Assembly (NCBI GenBank): GCA_017469405.1 | Contig: JAFUGL010000036.1 | Coordinates: forward strand, 1 to 53,614 | Length of the DNA stretch: 53,614 bases | Origin: Lachnospiraceae bacterium | GTDB taxonomy: Bacteria > Bacillota > Clostridia > Lachnospirales > Lachnospiraceae | Direction of reading: 5' to 3' | Part shown: piece after piece, positions 1-10,175 of the stretch | Layout: each line of letters starts with the position of its first letter | How positions within the stretch are numbered: position 1 is the stretch's first letter | Translations under genes and position numbers: made by a program | Notes under the pieces: generated by a model | Told to the model about the DNA's origin: nothing | The model's input: the letters and a program-made list of their open reading frames with translations, nothing else | The model's database searches: none

Positions 1-2612
1 AAGCTGCTGCGCCTTCTAAACAGTCTGTTCCATCAAGGACAGCTGCAACAGCAAAAACTGCTGCTCCGACAAGAGCAAGAGTGGCTTCTTCTGATGTGAA
101 AAAAGCAGTTCCTAAAAAGGAAGCTGTCGGAAAAGAAACTGTAAGGAGACCGGCAGTTAAAAAGGACACTTTACCTGTTGATGGTGAAAAGGTAATTTTA
201 GTTAAGAAAAGTGTTGCACCGGTAGAAGAAACGGTTAAGAAACCTTCAGCTGTTTCAGAAGAAACAGGTAAAACAGTTAAAAAGGACGCTGTTGCAAAGG
301 AAACAGTTAAAAGAGAAGCTGTAAAACCGGATGCAGTAAAGGTTGAAGAATCAAGAGGTGAAGCATCAAAAGGTGAGGTACCAAGAAGAGAAGCGGTAAG
401 AAGAGAAAATCCATCTGATGCACAAAAAAGAAGTGCAAACGGCAGAGACGACAGAGCTGCAAGACCTGCAAAAGAATCACGCCCTGAAGGAAGAAAAGAT
501 AGGGACAGCAGAGATTTTAGAAATGAAGGAAGACCTGGAAGAGATTCTCGAGGAGCAGGAAGAGACAGACAGGATTATGATGGCGAAAAGAGAAGACCTG
601 CATCTTCAGGAAAAAGAGATTTTTCAAGAAATGATTCGGTTGGTGAAGAACCGCTTAGAAAAGAGTCAAGAAAAGACAGAGATAGAAGTAAGGAAAGAGA
701 CAGAGAAAAAGAAAGAGAGGGAGATAACAGAGATAGAGACAGAGAAAAGGACTTTGATAGAGAAAGACCTGGTAAAAAGGAAAGCAGAAGAAAAGACGGT
801 AAAAAGGTTGAAATGCCTAAGAAAGAAGCTCCTAAGAAGCAGGAGCCTGTAGAACCGGTTATTAAGTCGATTAAATTTCCTGAGGTCCTTACGGTAAGTG
901 AGCTTGCATCGAAGATTAAGGTTCCTGTTGCACAGCTTATTAAAAAACTTTTTATGGCAGGAAAGCTTTATAATGTTAATTCGGATCTTACTTTTGATGA
1001 GGCTGCGGAAATTGCTCTTGAGTATAACTACATAGCTGAAGAGGAAGAAAAGGTTGATGTTATAGAGGAGCTCTTAAAGGAAGAAGAAGAGGATGAGTCA
1101 CTTATGACTCCAAGACCTCCTGTAGTTTGTGTTATGGGACACGTTGACCATGGTAAAACTTCACTCCTTGATGCTATAAGACACTCTGATGTTACTGCAG
1201 GAGAAGCAGGTGGTATCACTCAGCATATAGGTGCATCGGTTGTTAAGATTAATGGTCAAAAGATAACATTCCTTGATACTCCGGGACATGAGGCATTTAC
1301 AGCTATGCGTATGAGAGGTGCCCAGTCAACTGATATAGCAATACTTGTCGTTGCTGCAGATGATGGTGTTATGCCTCAGACAGTTGAGGCTATTAACCAT
1401 GCCAAGGCTGCCGGAATTGAAATAATAGTTGCAATCAATAAGATAGATAAAGAAAGTGCCAATATTGACAGAGTTAAGCAGGAGCTTATGGAATATGAGC
1501 TTGTTCCTGAAGATTGGGGCGGTTCTACAATATTCTGTCCGGTTTCTGCACATACTAAAGAAGGTATAGATAATCTTCTTGAGATGATCATACTTACTTC
1601 TGAAATACTTGAGCTTAAGGCTAACAAGAACAGAAGTGCAAGAGGTATTGTTATCGAGGCACAGCTTGATAAGGGACGTGGTTCTGTTGCAACAGTTCTC
1701 GTTCAAAAAGGAACACTTAAGGTTGGAGACTATGTTGCAGTAGGTGCTGTACATGGTAAGGTTAGAGCGATGTTTGATGATAAGCATAGAAGTGTCAAGG
1801 AAGCTCTTCCATCAACACCTGTTGAGATACTTGGTCTTAACGGAGTACCTGAATCAGGCGAAATATTTATGACAACTGCAAATGAAAAGGAAGCAAGACA
1901 GATTTCAGATGCCTTTATCAACAGAGGTAAAGAAAGACTTATAGCAGATACCAAATCAAGGATGTCACTTGACGATCTTTACAATAAGATTCAGGAGGGT
2001 AATGTTAAAGACCTTAATCTTATTATCAAGGCTGACGTTCAGGGTTCTGTTGAGGCGGTTAAAGCAAGTCTTCTTAAACTTTCCAACGAAGAGGTTGCTG
2101 TTAAATGTATTCACTCCGGAGTTGGTGCTATCAATGAATCTGACGTTATACTTGCGTCTGCATCAAATGCAATAATAATAGGATTTAACATCAGACCTGA
2201 TAATCAGGCTAAAGATGTGGCAGACAGAGAAAAGGTAGATATAAGATTATACAGGGTAATATATAACGCTATAGAAGATATTGAATCAGCTATGAAGGGT
2301 ATGCTTGATCCAATTTATGAAGAAAAGATAATCGGTCACGCTGAAGTCAGACAGACCTATAAGGCTTCAGGAGTTGGTACTATAGCAGGTTCATATGTGC
2401 TTGATGGTGTAATTCAAAGAAATGCAACCGTCAGAGTAACACGTGAGGGTGAGCAGATATTTGAAGGACCTCTTGCATCTCTTAAGAGATTTAAGGATGA
2501 TGCCAAGGAGGTTAAGTCAGGCTTTGAATGTGGTATCGTACTTGAAGACTTCAATGATATCAAGGTTGAAGATCAGATTGAGGCTTATATAATGGTTGAG
2601 GTTCCAAGATAA
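1..2612 (+). CDS. infB: Translation initiation factor IF-2 (5' end outside window)
   Basis: GTPase that places initiator fMet-tRNA on the 30S subunit and promotes 50S joining. The reading frame is open to the left edge, so the GTG at 81 is not the true start. The visible N-terminal third is a Lys/Glu/Arg/Asp-rich low-complexity linker. It is followed by an IF2_N domain (around bases 870-1040) and a G domain with GHVDHGKT (from base 1137), [16 protein letters not shown] and NKID. The usual domain II, III and IV order follows to the stop. The gene heads the rbfA-nrnA-truB-ribF block seen in Firmicutes. Identification is very secure; only the N-terminus is missing. Confidence 0.97.
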   Translation, partial: AAAPSKQSVPSRTAATAKTAAPTRARVASSDVKKAVPKKEAVGKETVRRPAVKKDTLPVDGEKVILVKKSVAPVEETVKKPSAVSEETGKTVKKDAVAKETVKREAVKPDAVKVEESRGEASKGEVPRREAVRRENPSDAQKRSANGRDDRAARPAKESRPEGRKDRDSRDFRNEGRPGRDSRGAGRDRQDYDGEKRRPASSGKRDFSRNDSVGEEPLRKESRKDRDRSKERDREKEREGDNRDRDREKDFDRERPGKKESRRKDGKKVEMPKKEAPKKQEPVEPVIKSIKFPEVLTVSELASKIKVPVAQLIKKLFMAGKLYNVNSDLTFDEAAEIALEYNYIAEEEEKVDVIEELLKEEEEDESLMTPRPPVVCVMGHVDHGKTSLLDAIRHSDVTAGEAGGITQHIGASVVKINGQKITFLDTPGHEAFTAMRMRGAQSTDIAILVVAADDGVMPQTVEAINHAKAAGIEIIVAINKIDKESANIDRVKQELMEYELVPEDWGGSTIFCPVSAHTKEGIDNLLEMIILTSEILELKANKNRSARGIVIEAQLDKGRGSVATVLVQKGTLKVGDYVAVGAVHGKVRAMFDDKHRSVKEALPSTPVEILGLNGVPESGEIFMTTANEKEARQISDAFINRGKERLIADTKSRMSLDDLYNKIQEGNVKDLNLIIKADVQGSVEAVKASLLKLSNEEVAVKCIHSGVGAINESDVILASASNAIIIGFNIRPDNQAKDVADREKVDIRLYRVIYNAIEDIESAMKGMLDPIYEEKIIGHAEVRQTYKASGVGTIAGSYVLDGVIQRNATVRVTREGEQIFEGPLASLKRFKDDAKEVKSGFECGIVLEDFNDIKVEDQIEAYIMVEVPR

Positions 2613-2701
2613 GCGATAGATCTTCAAGAATGGAATCAGATAATAAGGATGATTATCGTAAGTTTTAAGCGTTGTGACAGGATGTGGAGGAAATATTTAA
2701 T

Positions 2702-3145
2702 ATGAAAAAATCAAGTCACAAAAATCAAAGAATTAATGGTGAGGTTCAAAGAGAATTAAGCCGTATTATTAGCAGAGAAATAAAAGATCCGCGTATAAAT
2801 CCGATGACATCTGTAACAGATGTTATCGTTACGCCGGACCTCAAGTTTTGTAAAGCATTTATAAGCGTTCTGGGAGATGAGGATTCTGCAAAGGAGACCT
2901 TTGCGGGGCTTCAAAGTGCTGCCGGATATATAAGAAGAGAGCTTGCAAGAAGCATAAACTTAAGAAATACACCGGAGCTTATATTTGTAATGGATAATTC
3001 CATAGAATACGGAATAGAGATGTCAAAGAAGATTGATGAAGTTGTTGGCAACGACAGTGAGGCTTTGGAAGATGAAACCGTTGAGGGTGATTCTTTGGAT
3101 AATGAGACAGATGAGGCTGATTTAAATGGAGACGAGGATGAATAA
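2702..3145 (+). CDS. rbfA: 30S ribosome-binding factor RbfA
   Basis: Binds free 30S subunits and assists 16S rRNA 5'-end maturation and cold adaptation. The protein begins MKKSSHKNQRINGEVQREL and carries the KH-like core, including the phrase IKDPRI. After about residue 115 comes a strongly acidic tail (Glu/Asp-rich) not found in short RbfA proteins. A GTG at 2684 is in frame, but the GGAGG at 2686-2690 lies inside that extension and fits the ATG at 2702 (11-base spacer), so 2702 is preferred. Its 3' end overlaps nrnA by 20 bases, which suggests translational coupling. Confidence 0.93.
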   Translation: MKKSSHKNQRINGEVQRELSRIISREIKDPRINPMTSVTDVIVTPDLKFCKAFISVLGDEDSAKETFAGLQSAAGYIRRELARSINLRNTPELIFVMDNSIEYGIEMSKKIDEVVGNDSEALEDETVEGDSLDNETDEADLNGDEDE

Positions 3146-4094
3146 ATTAATTGAAAAGATTGAAAATTCAGAAAAAATCGCAATCTTCGGTCATATGAAT
3201 CCGGATGGGGACTGTATAGGTTCCTGTCTTGGATTGTGGAATTACATAAAGGATAATTATAGTGATAAAGATGTAATTGTATACCTGCAGCCGATTCCTG
3301 AAAAATTCAGATTTTTAAAAGGTTCGGAAAGTGTAGTAAGTATTCCGGATAATATAGTATATGATCTGGGCATTTCACTCGATTGTGGTGATACTGACAG
3401 GCATGGAGAGTTTGGAAGTATCTATAAAAATTCACGATATACAATATGCTTTGACCATCATAGAAGCAATCAGGGATTCGGAGACTACTTCCATTGTGAA
3501 CCGGATTCTTCATCATGTTGTGAAGTTTTATTTAATTTCCTTGACTATGATAAGATATCCTCTGATTGTGCAGAAGCACTTTATCTTGGAATTGTTCATG
3601 ATACCGGTGTATTTAAGTATCAGGCTACATCTGAGGAAACGATGACAATAGCCGGAAAGCTTATCTCTAAAGGTGTCAGAAGCCAATACATAATAGATGA
3701 AACATTTTTTAAGGTTTCATATAATCAAAACAGACTTACCGGAAGAGTTTTACTGGATGCAAAGCTTCACATGGAAGGTGAGGTTATTACTGCATGCATT
3801 ACTAAAGAAATTTTTGATGAATATAACACATCAAAAGAGGATACAGACGGAATAATAGATAAACTCAGAGTGACAGATGGAGTAGAGGTTGCGATACTTG
3901 CATATCAAAAGGCTGATGATTTATATAAGTATAGTTTGCGTTCTGTGAGATATGTTGATGTAAGCAAGATAGCGACTGCATTTGGCGGCGGTGGACACAT
4001 AAGGGCTGCCGGATTTGATGCTAAAGGAAGCTATGAGGACAATCTTAAGAAAATACTGGATATGGTCATAGAGCAGATGAGGAAATATAATTGA
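3126..4094 (+). CDS. nrnA: DHH-family oligoribonuclease / pAp phosphatase NrnA
   Basis: NrnA degrades nano-RNA oligonucleotides and dephosphorylates pAp to AMP. DHH-family metal motifs are visible: GHMNPDGD (residues 22-29), a CGDTDR stretch, FDHHRSN and the C-terminal DHHA1 signature GGGGHIRAAGF. The length of 322 residues is typical. GAGG at 3113-3116 is nine bases from the ATG at 3126; the in-frame ATG at 3138 has poorer spacing. It overlaps both rbfA and truB, consistent with one operon. Confidence 0.92.
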   Translation: METRMNKLIEKIENSEKIAIFGHMNPDGDCIGSCLGLWNYIKDNYSDKDVIVYLQPIPEKFRFLKGSESVVSIPDNIVYDLGISLDCGDTDRHGEFGSIYKNSRYTICFDHHRSNQGFGDYFHCEPDSSSCCEVLFNFLDYDKISSDCAEALYLGIVHDTGVFKYQATSEETMTIAGKLISKGVRSQYIIDETFFKVSYNQNRLTGRVLLDAKLHMEGEVITACITKEIFDEYNTSKEDTDGIIDKLRVTDGVEVAILAYQKADDLYKYSLRSVRYVDVSKIATAFGGGGHIRAAGFDAKGSYEDNLKKILDMVIEQMRKYN

Positions 4095-5065
4095 TAGACG
4101 GAATAATTAATGTATATAAAGAAAAAGGTTACACCTCATTTGATGTAGTTGCAAAGCTAAGAGGTATACTTAAACAGAAAAAAATCGGTCATACCGGTAC
4201 GCTTGATCCTATGGCAGAAGGTGTTCTTATAGTCTGTCTTGGTAAGGCAACAAAGCTTGTTGATATACTTATTTCAAGCTCAAAGGAGTATCATGCATCT
4301 ATGCAGCTTGGAATCAAAACTGATACAGAAGATATTACCGGAGAGATACAAAAAGAAAGTGATTCATGGAAGTCACTTAGTGATAATGAAATCATAGAAG
4401 CTATAAATTCTTTTATCGGTAAATATAGTCAGCTTCCACCGATGTATTCTGCAATAAAAAAAGATGGTAAAAAATTATATGAATATGCCAGATCGGGTAT
4501 AGAGGTTGAAAGAGAAAAAAGAGATGTTGAGATTATATCTATCGATAATATAAGCATAGAACTTCCTTATGTACAATTTGATGTAAAGTGTTCAAAGGGA
4601 ACATATATAAGAAGTCTATGCAGAGATATCGGTGATAAGCTTGGGTGTGGAGCATCCCTTTTTGCATTGTTAAGAAGCGAGCTTCATGGGATGACTGTTT
4701 CGGATGCATATAAGCTTTCGGATATAGAAAAATTAAGAGATGAAGATATGCTTTATAAGTGTGTAGTTTCAATGGATTCCTTACTTATGGATTATGACAG
4801 GCTTGATATAAAATCTCATGCTTCAAAACTTTTATCCAATGGCAATAAATTAAAGCCGATATGCTTTTATTCTGAGAATCACAGTACAATAGATAAAAAA
4901 ACAGATGAAGAAAAAAATCATGATATAGATGAAGAAAATAATTGTGATTTTAGAAATTACAGTCCTGGTAAATTATATAGAATATATGATAAAGACAAGC
5001 TTATGGCACTTTATAGATATGATGAAAAGAATGATATATTTGTACCATTTAAGATGTTTTTATAA
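4091..5065 (+). CDS. truB: tRNA pseudouridine(55) synthase TruB
   Basis: Converts U55 of the tRNA T-loop to pseudouridine. It starts with TTG, which overlaps the nrnA stop by four bases, a typical coupled arrangement. The motif GHTGTLDPMAEG places the catalytic Asp at residue 39. Later conserved blocks, including a K-G-T-Y-I-R-S-L run, follow. The C-terminal part contains a charged Asp/Glu/Lys-rich insert before a short PUA-like end, giving 324 residues, slightly longer than usual. Confidence 0.94.
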   Translation: MIDGIINVYKEKGYTSFDVVAKLRGILKQKKIGHTGTLDPMAEGVLIVCLGKATKLVDILISSSKEYHASMQLGIKTDTEDITGEIQKESDSWKSLSDNEIIEAINSFIGKYSQLPPMYSAIKKDGKKLYEYARSGIEVEREKRDVEIISIDNISIELPYVQFDVKCSKGTYIRSLCRDIGDKLGCGASLFALLRSELHGMTVSDAYKLSDIEKLRDEDMLYKCVVSMDSLLMDYDRLDIKSHASKLLSNGNKLKPICFYSENHSTIDKKTDEEKNHDIDEENNCDFRNYSPGKLYRIYDKDKLMALYRYDEKNDIFVPFKMFL

Positions 5066-5097
5066 TTATATGGATATGGAGATTTGGAGATTTTATC

Positions 5098-6045
5098 GTG
5101 GAAATAATAGCATATGATAAGGCACAATTAAATAATACAGCTGTTGCACTTGGAAAGTTTGAGGGCATACATAAGGGACATATGCTTTTAATTAGTAAAA
5201 TTATAGAGCTGGCAAATGAAAAGCTAATTTCGTCAAGTGGCGAAATGTCAAATAAAAAAAATATTAAGAGTGTAGTTTTTACAATAAATATGCCGGATGA
5301 AAATGTAATAAATCTTGATAGTGAAAGATATAATATATTTAATAATTGTGGTATTGATTATGTATGTGAATGTCCGTTTGATGAGAGAATTTCAAGATTA
5401 TCTCCCGATGAATTTATAAAAAAAATCCTTGTAGAAAGACTTGGAGTTTCATATGTAGTAGTTGGTGAAGATTTTAGATTTGGATACAAAAGAGAAGGAG
5501 ATATTGATACTCTTAAGAAATATGCGACAGAGTATAATTATGAAGTTATAGTTTTCAAAAAACTTAGAATCGACGATAAAATTATAAGCTCATCATTTAT
5601 AAGAGAGTTGCTTGAAATAGGAGATGTTCAGGCAGTTGATAGATATATGGGAAGACCTTATTCTATTACAGGAGAGGTTGTCTACGGTAAACAACTTGGA
5701 AGAACTATCGGATTCCCGACTGTAAATATTATACCTGATAAAAGAAAGAAACTTCCGCTTGCCGGTGCATATGAAACCAGAGTTTATATTGAAAAGAATG
5801 ATTTTGGTTATAGTGCAATCACAAATGTTGGCAGTAATCCTACAGTTAATGAAAATGCAGATTCTCAAAATCATTCAGGTGTTTTCGTTGAAACACATAT
5901 ATTAGATTATTCCGGTAATTTATATGGCAAGGATATAAAACTTGATTTTGTAAGATTTCTCAGATCGGAGATAAAATTTGCCAATATTGATGAACTAAAG
6001 AAACAGTTAGAGGTTGATAAAGAAAGAGTCAATAATCAAATATAA
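5098..6045 (+). CDS. ribF: Bifunctional riboflavin kinase / FAD synthetase RibF
   Basis: Makes FMN from riboflavin and then FAD. The N-terminal nucleotidyltransferase (FAD synthetase) domain has GKFEGIHKGH (residues 19-28); the family usually has F-D-G here, so Glu22 is a mild variant. The C-terminal riboflavin-kinase domain has GRTIGFPTVN, the SNPTV phrase and the GKDIKLDFVRFLR block. The start is GTG at 5098, with GGAGA seven bases upstream. It ends the infB operon just before a tRNA gene. Confidence 0.93.
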   Translation: MEIIAYDKAQLNNTAVALGKFEGIHKGHMLLISKIIELANEKLISSSGEMSNKKNIKSVVFTINMPDENVINLDSERYNIFNNCGIDYVCECPFDERISRLSPDEFIKKILVERLGVSYVVVGEDFRFGYKREGDIDTLKKYATEYNYEVIVFKKLRIDDKIISSSFIRELLEIGDVQAVDRYMGRPYSITGEVVYGKQLGRTIGFPTVNIIPDKRKKLPLAGAYETRVYIEKNDFGYSAITNVGSNPTVNENADSQNHSGVFVETHILDYSGNLYGKDIKLDFVRFLRSEIKFANIDELKKQLEVDKERVNNQI

Positions 6046-6060
6046 TTTTCACAATAGCTT

Positions 6061-6132
6061 GCACCAGTAGCTCAGTGGATAGAGCAATGGCCTCCGGAGC
6101 CATGTGCGTAGGTTCGATTCCTATCTGGTGCA
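6061..6132 (+). tRNA. tRNA-Arg, anticodon CCG
   Basis: The 7-bp acceptor stem GCACCAG/CTGGTGC is perfect. The D stem is GCTC/GAGC. The anticodon stem ATGGC/GCCAT holds the loop CTCCGGA, so the anticodon is CCG (reads CGG, Arg). The variable loop has four bases. The T arm is GTAGG-TTCGATT-CCTAT. The discriminator is A, and the 3' CCA is not encoded. It lies 15 bases after ribF. Confidence 0.96.
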
Positions 6133-6158
6133 TTCATTATTTGATTCGGAGGATAAGT

Positions 6159-7283
6159 ATGTTTAAAAAGAAAAAGACTTATATTGATAAAATAAATTTT
6201 GATGTATTTGAAAATGAACCATCTGATTTTGATTTGTTCAGTAAAGAAGAAATCGATGAAGATATCTATTCTGAAAAAGAAGAAAGTGATGAGGATTTTG
6301 ATTCGGATGGAGAAGAAGATTTTGATGAAGATACAGAAGAAAAAGATGAAGTAAAAAAAGATGAAAGTGTTGAATCGGGAAAAGAAGATACGGATAACAT
6401 CAACATAGATAAAAAAGATAATGAAATTGAAATAGATGATAAAGATGTAAATGATATTGATGAAGAAGATATTGCTTCAGATGATTTAACTGAAGAAGAA
6501 TCATCATTTAGCTACGAAGATTTTGATAAAATTCAAAATGAATCTGATGATAAAGCGGATAAAACAGAGAAACCTAAGAAGAAAAAAAGCAAAGGAAAAA
6601 CTGCTTTATTAACGTTGCTATGGTTTATTGTTTTTGGAGCGGGCGTGGTCTTATTTTTATATTTTCAAACAGATGTGTTTAAAAAGAAGAAAAAGGATAC
6701 TGCAACTACTACAGAAATAGTAACAACCACAACTGAGCAAACTACTGAAACTACAGAAGAACTCGATGAAAATTTCTATACTATATATTCATATGAGACA
6801 AATGCAGATGTTAATATAAATGCACTTATGGCAGATTATTATGATGCGCTTGTAAAGGGTGACAGCGATAAACTTAAGGATATAGTTACCGAACCGGAAG
6901 CCTTTGGCGATATGATGATTTATGAGACAAAGGCTCAGGTTATAAGTGAATACAGCAACATAACATGTTATACGATACCGGGTCTTAATGAAAATGAAAT
7001 ATTGGTATTTACCACAAGTAATGTAACAATAACCGGAGTAAACAGCAAACCTCTCGATATAAAGCAGTTTTATGTAGTAAAAGAAGGCAATAATTATAAG
7101 ATAAACAACGGTGTTTTGTCACAGGAGATAATTGATTATATCAATGTCCAGGCAGGAAGTCCTGATGTTCAGAATTTATATAAGTCTGTTCAGGACAATA
7201 TAAATCAATGTCTTGCTGAGGATTCAACATTTGCAGAGTTTTATAATAAGATAAACAGTGATATCGAAGATAGTGAAGAGTGA
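6159..7283 (+). CDS. Acidic single-pass membrane protein, unknown function
   Basis: A 374-residue protein not assigned to a named family. The N-terminal ~145 residues are extremely Asp/Glu/Lys-rich and probably disordered in the cytoplasm. One hydrophobic segment lies near residues 148-170, then a Thr-rich linker (TTTTEQTTETTEE), then a ~160-residue extracytoplasmic domain that includes MADYYDALVKGD, resembling NTF2-like or ketosteroid-isomerase-like extracellular domains (inference). CGGAGG at 6148-6153 supports the ATG at 6159; a longer in-frame start would lie inside the tRNA gene. Likely a cell-envelope protein with an N-in, C-out topology. Confidence 0.7.
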   Translation: MFKKKKTYIDKINFDVFENEPSDFDLFSKEEIDEDIYSEKEESDEDFDSDGEEDFDEDTEEKDEVKKDESVESGKEDTDNINIDKKDNEIEIDDKDVNDIDEEDIASDDLTEEESSFSYEDFDKIQNESDDKADKTEKPKKKKSKGKTALLTLLWFIVFGAGVVLFLYFQTDVFKKKKKDTATTTEIVTTTTEQTTETTEELDENFYTIYSYETNADVNINALMADYYDALVKGDSDKLKDIVTEPEAFGDMMIYETKAQVISEYSNITCYTIPGLNENEILVFTTSNVTITGVNSKPLDIKQFYVVKEGNNYKINNGVLSQEIIDYINVQAGSPDVQNLYKSVQDNINQCLAEDSTFAEFYNKINSDIEDSEE

Positions 7284-7366
7284 TAGATAATAAAAGTCAA
7301 TAAAAAGTAATAGACATATAATATCAAGATATCAATATAGTTTTGTTTAATATTCAGGTAGTATAT

Positions 7367-8071
7367 ATGAGTGATGAGATAAGATTAAATAAGTTCCTTA
7401 GTGAAGCCGGAATATGTTCAAGAAGACAGGCGGATAAGCTTATAGAAGAAGGAAAAATAACCGTTGATGGTAAAATAGCCGATCTGGGAACTAAGGTAAC
7501 AGATACTTCAAAGGTATGCTATGAAGGAAAAACGGTTAAATTAAATACACATACAGTTATATATGCTTACAATAAACCACGTGGTTATGTCTGTACTTCC
7601 AAGGACGCGGATAAGGACAGCATTTTTAATTATGTGGAATTTCCATGTAAGGTAAATTATGTCGGAAGACTTGATAAGGATTCGCAAGGGCTTTTGCTAT
7701 TAACCAATGACGGAGACCTTGCCAATGCTATTCAAAAGTCAAGAAATAATCATGAAAAAGAATACATTGTAAGAATTAATAAAGCGGTTACGGATGAATT
7801 TATAGAAGGTATGTCAAAGGGTGTACCTATACTTGATACTGTAACCAAGAAATGCAAGGTGGAAAGAGTAGGAGAAAGATCATTTAGGATAATCCTTACA
7901 CAGGGGCTAAACAGGCAGATAAGAAGGATGTGTGAATATTTTGATGTAAGAGTATCACATCTTAAAAGAGTTAGGATTATGAATATCAAGCTTGGTAATT
8001 TAAAGCTTGGAGAGTATAGAGAGCTTACTGCCAATGAAGAAAAAATTTTAAGAAAAAACTGTGGAGTATAG
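7367..8071 (+). CDS. rluF: 23S rRNA pseudouridine synthase, RluF-like
   Basis: An RsuA/RluB/E/F-family synthase: an S4 RNA-binding domain at the N-terminus (RLNKFLSEAGICSRRQADKL), then the catalytic block with GRLDKDSQGLLLLTNDGD (catalytic Asp in R-L-D) and the C-terminal GLNRQIRRMCEYF motif. The NHEKEY stretch, the VPILDTVTKKCKV block and the GEYRELT ending resemble RluF (U2604) more than RluB. The start at 7367 is preferred because the protein begins directly with the S4 domain; an upstream TTG adds only eight residues. It is followed after 14 bases by ligA. Confidence 0.85.
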   Translation: MSDEIRLNKFLSEAGICSRRQADKLIEEGKITVDGKIADLGTKVTDTSKVCYEGKTVKLNTHTVIYAYNKPRGYVCTSKDADKDSIFNYVEFPCKVNYVGRLDKDSQGLLLLTNDGDLANAIQKSRNNHEKEYIVRINKAVTDEFIEGMSKGVPILDTVTKKCKVERVGERSFRIILTQGLNRQIRRMCEYFDVRVSHLKRVRIMNIKLGNLKLGEYRELTANEEKILRKNCGV

Positions 8072-8085
8072 TTTTGGAGGTTTAT

Positions 8086-10029
8086 ATGGATAAGACCGCA
8101 AGAATTAAAGAGTTGGTAAATGTATTAAATGAAGCATCCAGAGCTTATTATCAGGAAGACAGAGAGATAATGAGCAACTTTGAATATGATAAATTGTATG
8201 ATGAGTTAGTTGCACTTGAACGTGAAACAGGACTTGTGCTTTCGGGAAGTCCAACCTCCAAGGTGGGATATGAGGTCTTAAGTGAGCTCCCTAAGGAAAG
8301 ACATCCGGAGCCGATGCTTTCTCTTGATAAGACTAAGAGTGTGGATGATCTTGCCGCATGGCTAAACGGACGAAAAGGTGTAATGTCCTGGAAGCTTGAC
8401 GGTCTTACTGTTGTTCTTACGTATGAGGATGGTGAGCTTGTAAAAGCAGTGACAAGAGGAAATGGCGAGATAGGCGAGGTTATTACCAATAATGCCAGAG
8501 TATTTGCCAATGTTCCAAAGAGGATAAGCTTTAAAAATCCGCTTACCATACGTGGTGAGGCGATAATAACATATACAGATTTTGAAAAAATTAATCAGAC
8601 CATTGAGGATGTAGAATCCAAGTATAAGAATCCGAGAAACCTCTGCAGCGGAACCGTTAGGCAGCTAAATAATGAGATTACAGCAAAAAGAAATGTTCAT
8701 TTCTTTGCATTTTCAATGCTTGATTCGGGAGATGATGAGGTCGATAAGACTGTAAACAGCAGATTTGATTTTCTTTCAGGTCTTGGCTTTTCCGTAGTTG
8801 AACATAAGGATGTAACACCGGATAATATACATGAGGTTGTAAAAACATTTTCAGATAAAATAAGTACCAATGACTTTCCATCAGACGGACTGGTATTAGC
8901 TTTTGATGATATAGCTTACGGACGTTCGCTTGGAAGAACAGCCAAGTTTCCACGTGACTCCATAGCTTTTAAATGGGCAGATGAAGAAGCTGAAACAACA
9001 TTACGCCATATAGAGTGGAGTCCGTCAAGGACGGGACTTATCAATCCGGTTGCGATATTTGACACAGTAGAGCTTGAGGGAACATCGGTAAGCCGTGCCA
9101 GCATACACAACGTAAGCATCGCAAAGCAGCTTAAGCTTGGAATAGGTGACACAATCAAGGTATATAAAGCCAATATGATAATTCCGCAGATAAGTGAAAA
9201 TGTAACAAAAAGCGGTAACCTTATCGTGCCTGATGTCTGTCCTGCCTGTGGTAATAAGACAGAACTTAAGAATGAAAACCAAGTTGAGACACTTTACTGT
9301 CCGAATCCGGATTGTCCGGCAAAGTCCATAAAGCTTTTTACACATTTTGTATCAAGAAATGCAATGAATATAGACGGAATGTCCGAAGCAACGCTGGAGA
9401 AATTTATAGATAAGGGATTTTTGGTTGAGCTATACGATATATATCATCTGGATAGATATGAGGATGAAATCGTCAATATGGAGGGCTTTGGAAGAAAGTC
9501 CTATGACAATATGATAGAATCCATCAATGCTTCAAGAAATACTGACCTTACAAGAGTTTTGTACGGACTCGGAATTTTAAACATCGGACATGCCACAGCA
9601 AAGCTTATATGCAAATTCTTTAAAAATGACATAGAAAAGATTATATCTGCTTCGGCAGAAGAGTTTGCCCAGATAGAAAAAATAGGTGAAGTAATTGCCG
9701 AAGGAATAGTTTCTTATTTTGCAAATGACGAAAATATAAGAGTGCTTCGTGCGATACTCAACGAGGTAACTCTTATAGAAGAGGTAAATGATAAGGAGCA
9801 GGATTTAGAGGGAAAGACATTTGTTATAACAGGGTCTCTTAACAATTTTGCCAACAGGGATGAGTTAAAGAAGCTTATCGAAGACAGAGGCGGCAAGGTT
9901 GCAGGAAGTGTATCCGCTAAAACAAGCTATCTTATCAACAATGATGTGATGTCCAACTCTTCAAAAAATAAAAAAGCAAAGGATTTGGGCATACCAATTA
10001 TTTCAGAAGAAGACTTCTTGAAGTTATAA
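8086..10029 (+). CDS. ligA: NAD-dependent DNA ligase LigA, divergent form
   Basis: Seals nicks in duplex DNA using NAD+. Domains in order: Ia (~1-60), adenylation with the K-x-D-G motif at Lys103-Gly106, OB fold, a four-Cys zinc finger (CPAC...CPNPDC), HhH repeats and a C-terminal BRCT (LEGKTFVITGS). It has 647 residues, near full length. TTGGAGG at 8074-8080 fits the ATG at 8086. By eye, against E. coli LigA recalled from memory, several usually conserved residues differ: Gln23 for His, Asn31 for Asp32, Ser101 two residues before the Lys nucleophile instead of Glu, and Ala for the Lys of D-G-V-V-I-K. Related Lachnospiraceae ligases seem to share this form. Confidence 0.9.
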   Translation: MDKTARIKELVNVLNEASRAYYQEDREIMSNFEYDKLYDELVALERETGLVLSGSPTSKVGYEVLSELPKERHPEPMLSLDKTKSVDDLAAWLNGRKGVMSWKLDGLTVVLTYEDGELVKAVTRGNGEIGEVITNNARVFANVPKRISFKNPLTIRGEAIITYTDFEKINQTIEDVESKYKNPRNLCSGTVRQLNNEITAKRNVHFFAFSMLDSGDDEVDKTVNSRFDFLSGLGFSVVEHKDVTPDNIHEVVKTFSDKISTNDFPSDGLVLAFDDIAYGRSLGRTAKFPRDSIAFKWADEEAETTLRHIEWSPSRTGLINPVAIFDTVELEGTSVSRASIHNVSIAKQLKLGIGDTIKVYKANMIIPQISENVTKSGNLIVPDVCPACGNKTELKNENQVETLYCPNPDCPAKSIKLFTHFVSRNAMNIDGMSEATLEKFIDKGFLVELYDIYHLDRYEDEIVNMEGFGRKSYDNMIESINASRNTDLTRVLYGLGILNIGHATAKLICKFFKNDIEKIISASAEEFAQIEKIGEVIAEGIVSYFANDENIRVLRAILNEVTLIEEVNDKEQDLEGKTFVITGSLNNFANRDELKKLIEDRGGKVAGSVSAKTSYLINNDVMSNSSKNKKAKDLGIPIISEEDFLKL

Positions 10030-10091
10030 TATAAAAGTGTTATATTATAACGAACGAGTTAAAATATTATATGAGTAATATGAATTGTATG

Positions 10092-10110
10092 AATTATACG
10101 TCGTATAATT
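10092..10110. promoter_or_regulatory. Perfect palindrome upstream of metA
   Basis: AATTATAC-GTC-GTATAATT has 8-bp arms and a 3-base centre, and lies 66 bases before the metA start in a 146-base intergenic region. No S-box or other riboswitch is visible there. It may be an operator or part of a -10 region; no regulator is identified. Confidence 0.4.
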
Positions 10111-10175
10111 TTAAAATTATAAGTTGATTATAATATGATAATTAATGACTAAAAAATGACGGAAGGTTTGATATT

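Noticed and set aside
418-852. A 144-codon frame inside infB
   Set aside because: Out-of-frame shadow of the charged low-complexity linker; no RBS, and the infB frame is clearly the real one.
1326-1787. - strand frame opposite infB
   Set aside because: Opposite a conserved GTPase domain; composition and lack of RBS mark it as a shadow.
6075-6158. A longer N-terminus for the acidic membrane protein
   Set aside because: It would start inside the tRNA-Arg gene; a good RBS precedes the ATG at 6159.
10030-10175. S-box or T-box leader before metA
   Set aside because: The 146-base region is too short and lacks the conserved elements; only a palindrome is visible.
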